Origin: Phallusia fumigata
Lineage: Eukaryota > Chordata > Ascidiacea > Phlebobranchia > Ascidiidae
Reading direction: 5' to 3'
Length of the DNA: 20,503 nt
NCBI GenBank assembly: GCA_008931825.1
Contig: QXVZ01017014.1
Coordinates: 1-20,503, forward strand
Below, in pieces: positions 10,289 to 19,124 of the stretch (positions within the stretch are counted from its first letter, which is position 1; each line of letters starts with the position of its first letter). Under the pieces are notes generated by a model. The model had not been told where the DNA came from. It searched no databases and saw only the letters and a list, made by a program, of their open reading frames with translations. Position numbers and translations under genes: made by a program.

Positions 10289-11460
10289 CCAGAGTGAATC
10301 TTGGGCCCTTTGTTGATCTGCAGCATATCAACAAAGCCGTGGTAAGGCGATTGGGCTGGACAATTCACTTTCGTGATCTTTTAGTTAGTGGATGAACTTT
10401 ACCCAAATTTGAATTCTCTTCCACACAGAAAAGTTGTCTTAAAAAGCGTAATAATTAATCAGGAACCGTTACAATTTATGCTTTTTTGGAATATTAGTTT
10501 AACCAGTCTTCAATGTGTCGTCGATTGCTTAAATGAACTCCGCCAAAAATGCCCAAAAATTGGCCACCTCTGTTTGAAATTCATGGATGTCCATGCCGTA
10601 TCTGGTTTGATCAATTAAACAAGCTCTTCTGTGAACTATCAACATGTGACAGGATTTCTGCCCCCACAAAGATCGTTATCTCAAACTTTCACAGGCGAAT
10701 GTGTACGTTGTCTGTACCTTAATGCAAATCACATGTTTGTTTTGGTGATGCCGATCACAAAACTTACTTTCGACTTTGCCAAGATTCGTGTGTGTGGCCT
10801 TCTTGTGTTTATGTAGCGGCCCTGACCTCACTGGGTTTACGCATTTTGGGGACTCTTTACGCATTCAGGGGGCTTGGTCTTTTGCGATGTGTTTTTCATT
10901 TGTTGGTTGTTAACATTTCGTTTTGCATTTGCTTAGGTTTTAAGACGTCAAAAATTGGGTGATGACGCCAATATCATTTCCACAATGTCTATTGTGACGT
11001 TATTTTATGATCGCTGGTGGCGTTGTGGTGTAGTTACACCGACTGCTTGGCCAATCGTACAAATTAGGCCAATATTAGACTTTTCAAACTGCTACTTCAA
11101 AAGTGAAACCATTTATCAAGGATTCAGTAATGGTTATTTGTAGCCTTTTAAAAGTTCTCCATTTCATTACGAAAAATCGATTTCTTGCTAAAACCACCTT
11201 TCGTCTATTTTTAGTCAATTATTCCACTTCTAACCAGAATTTGTTCCTCGAATTTGACCCTGACCAACAACTAAACAACATTGTCTCTTGGGTCTTTTCG
11301 CCGAAAACTTGTGAATCATTGAAAAACGATTCGTTACACAATTACCGCTTGTTGTCTGCTGTCTTATTTTCTACTTGCCACTGGTAACAGAAGCAGATGC
11401 GCACGGATGAGAAATTGTTTGTAAACTGCTATCGAGGTGACAAATCTACCCGCGTACTGC
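10289..11460. other. No supported gene
   Basis: Open frames at 10388-10618, 10631-10816, 10955-11143 and 11103-11387 (+) carry no recognisable domain or clear splice sites. Confidence 0.45.
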
Positions 11461-11465
11461 CGATT

Positions 11466-11515
11466 TGACGTCATCTGTGTTATTATTCGACAATTGTTGG
11501 TTATGAGTCACGTGA
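11466..11515. promoter_or_regulatory. CRE and E-box pair in intergenic sequence
   Basis: A palindromic TGACGTCA (11466-11473) is followed 34 bases later by TCACGTGA (11508-11515), which contains CACGTG. The same combination occurs upstream of genes B and A. No gene start could be placed next to this one. Confidence 0.3.
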
Positions 11516-12074
11516 TTTTATCAGTTGTTTCCGGGATACTTACTGTCTCGCTGCCATAAAACAAAGGTTCTTTAAAATTGATGATTTCGTAGAAAGGAAA
11601 TTGCACAAATGTATGTGACATTATTCGCGGAAATGAATTCAAATGTGAAAAGTTGCAAAATGAATTTGAATGAATTTTACCTGAACGTCTAATGACATGC
11701 GACTTACGAGGAGTGACCTATAGGCCAAGAAGGTTGAAATTCATTGGTCTCTAACAAACATTGACAACTAACGCCTAAACAGTCTAACAACGGCGACGTA
11801 GAAACATTATTTGACAAATCGGTGGAAATTTAGATTATGGATTTGGGTTGGGTTTACATTTTTGTAATTTACCTAAGAGTGTGGTGGCTGGCAAATTTTG
11901 CTTTTTCAAATGTTTTTCAGTCTAAGTCCAATCAAATGCACAGAACAGTGGAAGTTGAGCCACGAAATCAACAGATTAAAGTTCACAACAGGCTTTGTTA
12001 TCTTTTGTAATTGTAACTCAATTTTCAAAACTAATTATTTTTTTCAAAATGGCGTACCCCTGTTCAACTTGCAG

Positions 12075-12220
12075 GTGCCGACGTTAGCGTTTAGGAGTTT
12101 GCGATCGAAAATTGCAATCGGCATGAATTTTATTTCTTTACACAACACATGCGCAGAACCACTTTTGAATGTCAATTGCTTTTACAACAGAAGCAATCGT
12201 AGATGGGATACGAAAATCAG
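12075..12220 (+). other. Candidate coding exon of an unidentified gene
   Basis: The segment is bounded by an acceptor (CAACTTGCAG) and a good donor (ATCAG/gtaagg). It is open for 48 codons in one frame only, with stops early in the other two. The translation starts VPTLAFRSLRSKIAIG and has no recognised motif. No partner exon was identified. Confidence 0.22.
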
Positions 12221-12486
12221 GTAAGGAAAACAAACGGGTTTTCAACGAATCAAAGACGGCCACAAAATACGAAAGTGTAGACAGATATTTTTAGCAAGGT
12301 TTCCGTGATGTACAAAGTGAATGGGAGTCGGAAAATCTTCATCTGCACAGTCTAAAAACTTCCAGCAGATCGTGAACGGTTTGAACACGTGGAATCATTT
12401 CGTCAAGGCAGGGCGAATTTTGGCCGACACTGAAAAACAATTTAGCGGTTAGGTTGAATATCTAGTACGGAAAAATTTCAACCTGT

Positions 12487-12670
12487 GGTACGCGAAGGCA
12501 TTACAGGTGGTACGAGCACCTCTCGGACATTAAATTTATCACATTTTTCGTTGCAATTACGTTATTCGATTCAGAGAACCAAAATAGGTATTTGATCGAA
12601 ATTCCCTTCTTTTGAACTTGGTGGTACGCGTTACCTCCAGGCGGTACGCGATCACAAAATGGTACCACTG
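12487..12670 (+). repeat. GGTACGCG motif cluster, probable hAT-type terminal region
   Basis: GGTACGCG occurs at 12487-12494, 12623-12630 and 12643-12650, with GGTACGAG at 12509-12516. The cluster ends in GGTACCACTG (12661-12670), which on the minus strand is CAGTGGTACC, a hAT-like terminus. Repeated subterminal motifs next to such an end fit transposase binding sites. No matching left end was found, so this may be a truncated element. Confidence 0.4.
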
Positions 12671-12679
12671 TCCTCTACC

Positions 12680-15275
12680 AATGATTTCAAGTGATGATGG
12701 CGGCAATGCTTGGGCAAAGCCTGTTATATTTATATTTTTTTTCGCTTAACAGAAAGGCTAAACAACTGATTGTCTAACACGAAACTTCCAATACTTCACA
12801 AAATAACATGGATGCACAATAATTTTTTTCGAACAAAAATTGGCTATTGAGATGCTATAAATGCATATGATGCCCAAGTCTTATGATGTATCAGTCTTAA
12901 CCGCGAGATATAAAGAAACACGTTCGTACACCATCAATAGCTTGATTGTAAGCTTAGAAAAAGTCACCGATGTTTGCACTTTGCACCTTGCAGTTATCTT
13001 TGAATCTAAACCCCACCAGTAGAGTTGTTTGTTGACGTTTGGTCGCCGTAAGGGTGAAGCAAGTTTCAAAAAGTTTATTGTGGATGTCAAAGACGCCAGA
13101 ATACTTTTTATCGCTGCTGTCTGTTCGCATTTTGGGGTAAAACTGATTCGTGGTATTCAGAATGTTATACAGCGCGTTTTAACCGGGTAAAAGTTCACTC
13201 CAGGGTAAACAAATAAAAGAGGGTGAGTGAGGGGTGAATAGAGTATCCATTTGTCTTTCATTTATCCACCAACACTGAATAGAATGCTTAGTAGCACCAG
13301 TCGGTCAACTGCGAACCATTCTGTTACACAACAGCAACAATATTTAAATGCTCATTTTAACATTGAACCATATTTTATTTATGTAGCAAGACCTCTCTGT
13401 CTATGACGTCGCCGTCTTGCTTATTTCTATGTCGGGTCAGTCGGGCACAATTTTTATATTTTGTGCCCGGGTGAATAAAATTTCGCAATTTGTAACAAGG
13501 CTTAAAGAAATCCCAAAGTTTATGAAGCTCGATTTTAGCACATAAATAGCGGTATTTGCAAGAGTTTGCTACACACAAATTTTTGAGGTTTGAATGCTGG
13601 ACAATCTGTCGACAAAATTGCCAACAACAAATCAATATGTTATCGGGTTCAACGACCTTCGTATAGCTGACGTTGTCGGAAATATTGAATGTGTTTTCGC
13701 TCGCAGCTTGGCAGTTTTTGTGCAAAATCATTCGCCGCAGTGGGAACAACAATTAAGTTACTGTTCACGGAGCCAACATTCACCAACAAACATTGCAAGG
13801 CTCGATAATAATCAGGATCGCCCGTTTATTTATGTTTACCGAAGATTTTGCTGCCTTGCAAAACTTACACGTTCCCGGTTGATCCCTGGTGATGTTGCGA
13901 AATTTGTTCGGTTGTAATGGCAACCGCATCGCGCGTGCAAAGTTGTTTTGTTATAAGTTAGCGTGCATTTGACAGCCAACAACCTTTGCAGCTGTTCTTG
14001 GGGATATTTGACTGATATGAAGTAAAAAAGGTAGTTAATTTTAAAACGAATGTAAGCATGTCTTGGAGAGTTTTTAGTAATCTGCTTATGGCTTCAAAAA
14101 AAATTTCAATTTTTAATGTTTAATTTTTTAAAAAAATTCCCTTTAATTGCAAATAAATGTTATAGCACGTCTCTGTTTTTGTTGTGCAAATGTCGAACCT
14201 GAAAGTACTTCTCTAATGACCAATACTTACTTTGGGAAATTGCCCCAAAAATTTCGTTCCGCCAACAGTTAAAGCGCGCGAATTTTGCCTTATCCACCGT
14301 ATCTCCCATTTTCCCAAATTTCGAAGGCGAAATTGATCCCAAAATGCGGTATTTGGTTTTACAGCAGCTTTTAAATCCTTTTTAAGTCTCGTGCGATTGA
14401 ACTGTGGCACCAAATGACTGGAGAACTGGAAATTTTTCTTCACACAAACGCGCCGTATGTTGTTTTGACAGACGCCCTTTACTACGATTTTTGCTGCAGC
14501 GACCTCGTTGAAAAGAGAAACGCACTATAAGGCTCGGCCGTGCGCAAATTTGCATGTTTATAATTTGATGGTACACAAAACAACACAAATTACATGACTG
14601 CGCAGTTTTTGCCGATTGCATTTCTGAAGTGATCATACATGCCTACCCAGCTTTATCCCATTACCCCCGCCCCATTAAGAGTGTCAATAACCCCAAGTTC
14701 ACAACTTAAATCAGTCTGAAAGTGCGATACCATCTTTAACGCGCCGTTTAATTCGGAGAACAGACTCACTGAGCGTGATTGACAGTTTAAGGGTCGATGA
14801 CGTATTCGGCGTGTCTGGGGGCGCAACTTTATTGCTTTTAAATTTGCTGATGATGACGGGAAATTTACCGCGTTAGGTAAAGACAGACATAGTAACAAGT
14901 TACATCGGTCAATTGTACTGCGATAAGACTGGTTGACCCACTGACATGTGAATATATGGAACTTTAGGGTGATTTACTGATGTGCCGATTACATACACCC
15001 CCTATAAAACTTTTGTGTCGTAGGGAGAAAATGACCAAAATGCCATCAAGTGTCTATTTTTGCAATAAGTTGTCGGCATTTGCCCCCTGTTGACAGGGTT
15101 GTTGTACTGTACAGTGTGAGCAATTGGTGGATATATATACACATATATATTATGTACATATTTACTTGTAACTAGATATCCTGTATTTATCTTTTCAATG
15201 GACGTTAGAGTAATGTGAATAGGACCAACTTGTTTTGCGAACAAAAGTCTTAAAAAAGCATGTATGTAATGAATA
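12680..15275. other. No supported gene
   Basis: The longest frames are 13752-13375 (-), 125 codons, and 13594-13917 (+), 107 codons, which overlap on opposite strands. An AATAAA on the minus strand (13379-13374) overlaps the stop of the former, so a 3' exon is possible but unproven. A minus-strand frame at about 14396-14228, between cacag and a gtaagt donor, is open but unrecognised. Confidence 0.4.
15130..15160. repeat. AT/TA-rich simple repeat
   Basis: An imperfect TATATA run interrupted by ACAC and TATG. Confidence 0.7.
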
Positions 15276-15276
15276 C

Positions 15277-15321
15277 ATTGTAATGCAAACGTGTCGACAA
15301 TCGCTTGTTGTCATCAGTGTA
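15277..15321 (-). repeat. Hairpin repeat with hammerhead-like core, copy 2
   Basis: The minus strand reads CTGATGA (15317-15311), overlapping a perfect 5-bp hairpin GACAA/TTGTC (15312-15308 with 15300-15296), then GACACG where copies at 2718, 15521 and 18321 have GAAACG. It shares a downstream flank (minus-strand TTTGCATTACAATG) with the copy at 15509-15553. Confidence 0.55.
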
Positions 15322-15508
15322 TACTGCACTATCCACTACCTACAAGCTCTCCGGCAGTTTTTAATTCATTTAGTTTTGTTCCAACTTAAGTTGGCTTTGG
15401 ATGTCCAAGCTAACACCTTGTAACTTTTTCTAACAACTCAATTAAAACAGAGAACCTAATGGTCTAATTAAAAACACAGCTGCCAGGAAGCTTGTATATA
15501 GTCAACAC

Positions 15509-15553
15509 ATTGTAATGCAAACGTTTCGACAATCGCTGTTGGCATCATCATAA
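15509..15553 (-). repeat. Hairpin repeat with hammerhead-like core, copy 3
   Basis: The minus strand reads ATGATGATGCCAACAGCG, then ATTGTCGAAACGTTTGC. The stem is GCCAA/TTGTC with one mismatch. It is in the same orientation as the copy at 15277-15321, about 230 bases away, and about 90 bases downstream of the last visible gene A codon. Confidence 0.55.
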
Positions 15554-15643
15554 TGCTTTAGCTTTAGACGAACCAGCTAGTATATCATTACCGTACTTGG
15601 GTGAAACATCTTATAATCCTAATCTTAACCTATCTCGGTGTAC

Positions 15644-16593
15644 TTACTTCCCAGCAAGATGCTTCGCGAGCTTCAGCGTCGCCTCTTTGTCTTTTATGTT
15701 TGACGCCATACTGGTGAAGTGCCCCATCGGGTAGCGTTTCTCCACTTGCTCACCGCTCCGCTTGGTGGCGCTGGAGGCATCGCTCTCCAGTGTCTTGGCT
15801 GACACGGTTTCGTATTGTGGATCGTAGTATTTAAGTAGAAGGCCAAGGAAGTCGGCGTCGTTAAGGGATGATAACTGCTGAATCAGCATTAAATCGTCGA
15901 CCATTTCGTTTTCGGTTAGCTGTGTTCGTGGTGGTGTGTTGACCAGCGTGCCACTTTCCGGCCTGAAAAGAGAAAGAAATTTGGGATTGCGACTTTACTT
16001 GTGTCGGTGTATTTGCAAGAATTACGTTTAGTTTTTAGTTTTAATTTTCCATGGAAAACTTAGTTTATTGAAAAATGGGAAATGGGAATTCCTGTATTTT
16101 CCGTGTTTGAACTAAATGCGTAAATACACGCAAGGCCATTTATTTTTTGCATCTCATGCGTGCTGGCCTACTTATGTATGTTTGGTTTTATTACCCTGGA
16201 TAAGATTACCTGCATAAAGACAATAAAGTGAGAATTTATTTTCCCAATTCTTTTAACACCCAGACTTAGCGATTTTTGTTTACGCTTGAAAAAGCTGTTG
16301 ATATTCAAAATCCAGTAAACTGCAACGTTAAATACTTAAATGCCCTGGTTTTGTTTTTATAAACATGAATTTTACAGCTAAAGTTTGACTCGCTTTTTAT
16401 TGAGTCTTGGAGAATTGAGACGGCGATGATTAATTCATGCCAATTTACCACGGTGTGGTTTGTGATAAATACTTAATATTCAATTCTTTGTAAGCCACTT
16501 TTTATACCTCACTTACCTTTGTATAACAGACGCAGCTTTCGTAACAGCAATGACAGATAAACAGAGGACTACTGTGCTCAATAAGTTAGCCAT
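15644..16593 (-). CDS. Gene A: glucagon/GLP-1/GIP-superfamily-like hormone precursor (2 visible coding exons)
   Basis: Exon 1 is 16593-16517 and exon 2 is 15962-15644, joined across a 554-base intron (donor AAG/gtaagt, acceptor ctcttttcag) with an AG/G codon, giving 131 residues. Residues 1-20 form a signal peptide (MANLLSTVVLCLSVIAVTKA, cleavage near Ala20-Ala21). An acidic, leucine-rich spacer follows. Lys-Arg sites are at 93-94 and 101-102. The C-terminal segment Y103-K131 starts YPMGHFTSMAS. Set against GLP-1 (HAEGTFTSDVSS...) without gaps, it is identical at Gly4, Phe6, Thr7, Ser8, Ser11, Ala18 and Leu26, and a Tyr1 is also found in GIP. It ends Leu-Ala-Gly-Lys before TAA. If Lys131 is trimmed and Gly130 amidated, the product is a 27-residue amide, the length of secretin. 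The TAA lies inside a gtaagt donor, so a 3' exon could replace it. Family membership is inferred from these positions. Confidence 0.75.
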
Positions 16594-16640
16594 AGCGTAT
16601 TTTAGATTTATTTTTTATGGATGTTATGTCAATGAATAAT
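16594..16640 (-). other. Probable short 5' leader of gene A
   Basis: On the minus strand a strong acceptor, TTCTTTTCAG, ends at 16641, 47 bases before the gene A ATG. It could be the 3' end of a 5'UTR intron or a spliced-leader acceptor, because many tunicate mRNAs are trans-spliced. No TATA box was found at a suitable distance. Confidence 0.4.
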
Positions 16641-16729
16641 CTGAAAAGAATACGAATGTCGGAATTTGTCACAAATCTACAACAATCTAATCGCTGATTC
16701 CCTTTTGGCAGTATTTGCAAACCCTAGAC

Positions 16730-17030
16730 CAGAGGTGTCCAAAACTTTGAAGGGCCAATTTTAATCAGGTGAAGCCAGGGTTTGGTTTTAAAGTTTTTTA
16801 CGCACCAACTAATTCGCAAATACACGACTGCACAACGATCTTATCAGTTTTGTGAGATTTGTTTTGCGTCAGTACCTTTAAATAAAGTTCCATGAAAAGC
16901 TTTCCGTAAAGTCGCAAGTCGGTTTTACCCAAAAGCTTCATCGAAACCTTCCCGGACTAAGTGCAACGCAATTTGAAACCACAACCGCGGCTCACGTAAA
17001 ATGCCGCTGCGGGCCAATTAAACGCCTCTA
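16730..17030. mobile_element. hAT-like MITE (about 301 bases)
   Basis: The left end CAGAGGTGTCCAAAAC is a classic hAT-type terminus. The proposed right end, read inward, is TAGAGGCGT, matching the first nine bases at 7 of 9. The flanking octamers CCCTAGAC (16722-16729) and CCCTATAG (17031-17038) agree at 6 of 8, as for a decayed 8-base target-site duplication. The element has no coding capacity. It sits about 137 bases upstream of the gene A start codon and could affect its regulation. The right boundary is less certain than the left. Confidence 0.5.
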
Positions 17031-17514
17031 CCCTATAGGCCCAATGGCACCTAATGCTACAAAACCAGACGGTTTTCTAAACGGAATCCGCTATTCCGAG
17101 TACAACTACTGTACTAATGAAAGCTGCCATCCTCATTTCAAGCAATGTTGGTAAAGCCCCTGTCACCCAACCACATCTTGTATCTTAGTCAATTTCTATA
17201 TCTGTCAAGACCAGTGGTTCGTTTGCAGATCCAAGTGGATTGTGGTTGTGTCCACTTCATGTGCGAGTTAATATATTCACTTCTCAAAGTCTGATGAGCA
17301 ATGTCTCTAATTGACTACCTGTCAGCCCTCGTGCTCGCCTTTCGTCCCCCATATGTCGTAGCGATTCCGGAAAATTTACCGCGGCCTGAACCAATATTTG
17401 GGACCGGAGTCAGACCGCCATGAATGCGCCACATCCCCCAAATGGTGCCGTTACTATCCTCTGATCCTTTCACCCCAAAACGCTGATCCTACCACTATAC
17501 AAACATACACCGGG

Positions 17515-17536
17515 ATCACGTGATGTTTGTGACGTG
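17515..17536. promoter_or_regulatory. Palindromic E-box and CRE-like site
   Basis: ATCACGTGAT (17515-17524), a 10-base palindrome containing CACGTG, is followed by TGACGTG (17530-17536). It lies about 930 bases upstream of the gene A start and may be an enhancer. This rests on consensus matches only. Confidence 0.3.
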
Positions 17537-17559
17537 CCCGGCTTTTCTGTGTGAGTCGA

Positions 17560-18290
17560 ATATGGCAACATTGCGTGCTGAGTGAAGTGTTTGATTCCCG
17601 TGATCAGTGTTTGTTTTCCGCGATTCCGCCTCTTTTATCACTACTATAGAGATTTTTCATTGATTTTTACCCAAATATTGGCCCAAATCGCCGCAGCGCA
17701 TCTGCCCGCCCCGAACCGGATTACTCCATAACGCGACAGATTTCTTATCGCGCGTGCTCACTCCACCGCGGGAGAAAATGAACAATTTATCTTCCTGTGA
17801 TTACATACAAGTTGTTACCCTTACCTTACGGCCTCCCGACTATTGATTTTACGCAACATTTCACTTCCGTTTTGCGCCTAACCTTTTCACCGACAGCCTT
17901 CCACGTAAACCGGTAACATTACTTGAATTCACGTGGTATCTTACGTCATAGTGACGACATAGAAATTTCTGGAATGCCTAGTACGATTATTCCTGCGTAA
18001 ATTGACATTTTTGGTGCTTTTCGTTAGAATCGTTCAGATAAACAGTCGGCGAGTTAGGATCAACAAGTATTTTCTGCTCTCATTTGGCGCACCCTAGAGG
18101 TTGTTTATGCGAAAAAACTCTGGAATGTTGCGTTGTTTCAGAGCACTGTCACTTTTACGATGACCAGGCTGGTGACTGTTGTGAAACGACATTATTTTAA
18201 ACATTCTGACCCAAATAGCTGTTGAACGCATCTTCCTTTATCAATTAAAATACACCCTTTTCAGACAAGTAACCATGCGCCGCTTTTTCG
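17560..18290. other. No supported gene
   Basis: No open frame with recognisable content was seen. A CRE-like pair (TTACGTCA and GTGACGAC) occurs near 17941-17957. Confidence 0.45.
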
Positions 18291-18292
18291 AG

Positions 18293-18353
18293 TCATTCCT
18301 GTGGGACAACAGCGTTTGTCGAAACGTAGAAAATGTTTTACACACAAGTACTT
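18293..18353 (+). repeat. Hairpin repeat with hammerhead-like core, copy 4
   Basis: The sequence contains a perfect hairpin GACAA (18305-18309), loop CAGCGT, TTGTC (18316-18320), then GAAACGTAGAAAATGTTT. It matches the minus-strand copy at 2693-2750, but the upstream CTGATGA is degenerate (CCTGTGG). Confidence 0.55.
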
Positions 18354-19123
18354 GCTTATATCTACTTGTTGGGATTATTTAAAACTGTGAATCGTGTACA
18401 TAACAACTTTTGTTTTGTTAAACATTTCGACATGTTGGCCTATCGCTGGTGTCTGCCTGCAGTTCAACTTGCTATGCTCCTTTCTCTTATCTCGCTTTCG
18501 TTTTCAAGATTACAAATGCCACCAGTTTTCTTTCCTCTAAAAGTTAGGTCATTAAATTGTGAACAGATCCTGGTATACTGTCGCCTAATTTATATTTGCT
18601 ACACTTTTTGCCGTTCGCCGTTATGTAACACATATACTTCGGTAAACAGGTGTGCAAACTTCCTGATGACATATACGCCTCATTCATATCGGACACACAT
18701 TGGAATTCACTTATAGGCCTTTAACACTGGGTTGACATTCAGTTTACCGTACGAAGGACCTTTGCCTTAAGAACCACAACCTTAAAAATTCAGCTTTAAA
18801 TATACTGAATATCCTCAGGTGAAGATTCCTATTCGACTTTGTTGTTACAGCAACGTTTAATATCATGTAACAGCGACATGACCAAATGGGGAATCTTGTT
18901 ACTGTTTTACGATGGTAGCAGTCATGTGGTGGTGTTAGCGGTTCCTTCAGCCCAGGACCAGGAAATAACTTAATTCCAGGGGTGTCGTATCACCTCTGTT
19001 TTGCTCGGCTCCTGGATAATGTCTTTAGCCAAAGAAGCAATTTCATTAATATTTATGACCGGGAATGGCTTATAAACCTACAGGGACTTAAGGCCATTCC
19101 TTAAACTGTCAATTATCCCCGAT
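18354..19123. other. No supported gene
   Basis: The plus-strand frame 18333-18716 (127 codons) starts inside the hairpin repeat, is rich in Cys, Tyr and Leu and shows no domain. It is probably not a gene. Confidence 0.45.
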
Positions 19124-19124
19124 N

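Noticed and set aside
13375..13917. Overlapping long frames on both strands (125 and 107 codons), one ending at an AATAAA.
   Set aside because: No recognisable domain, and opposite-strand overlap suggests chance. Kept only as a possible 3' exon.
18333..18716. 127-codon plus-strand frame.
   Set aside because: It starts in a repeat motif and has an unlikely Cys/Tyr-rich composition with no domain or splice support.
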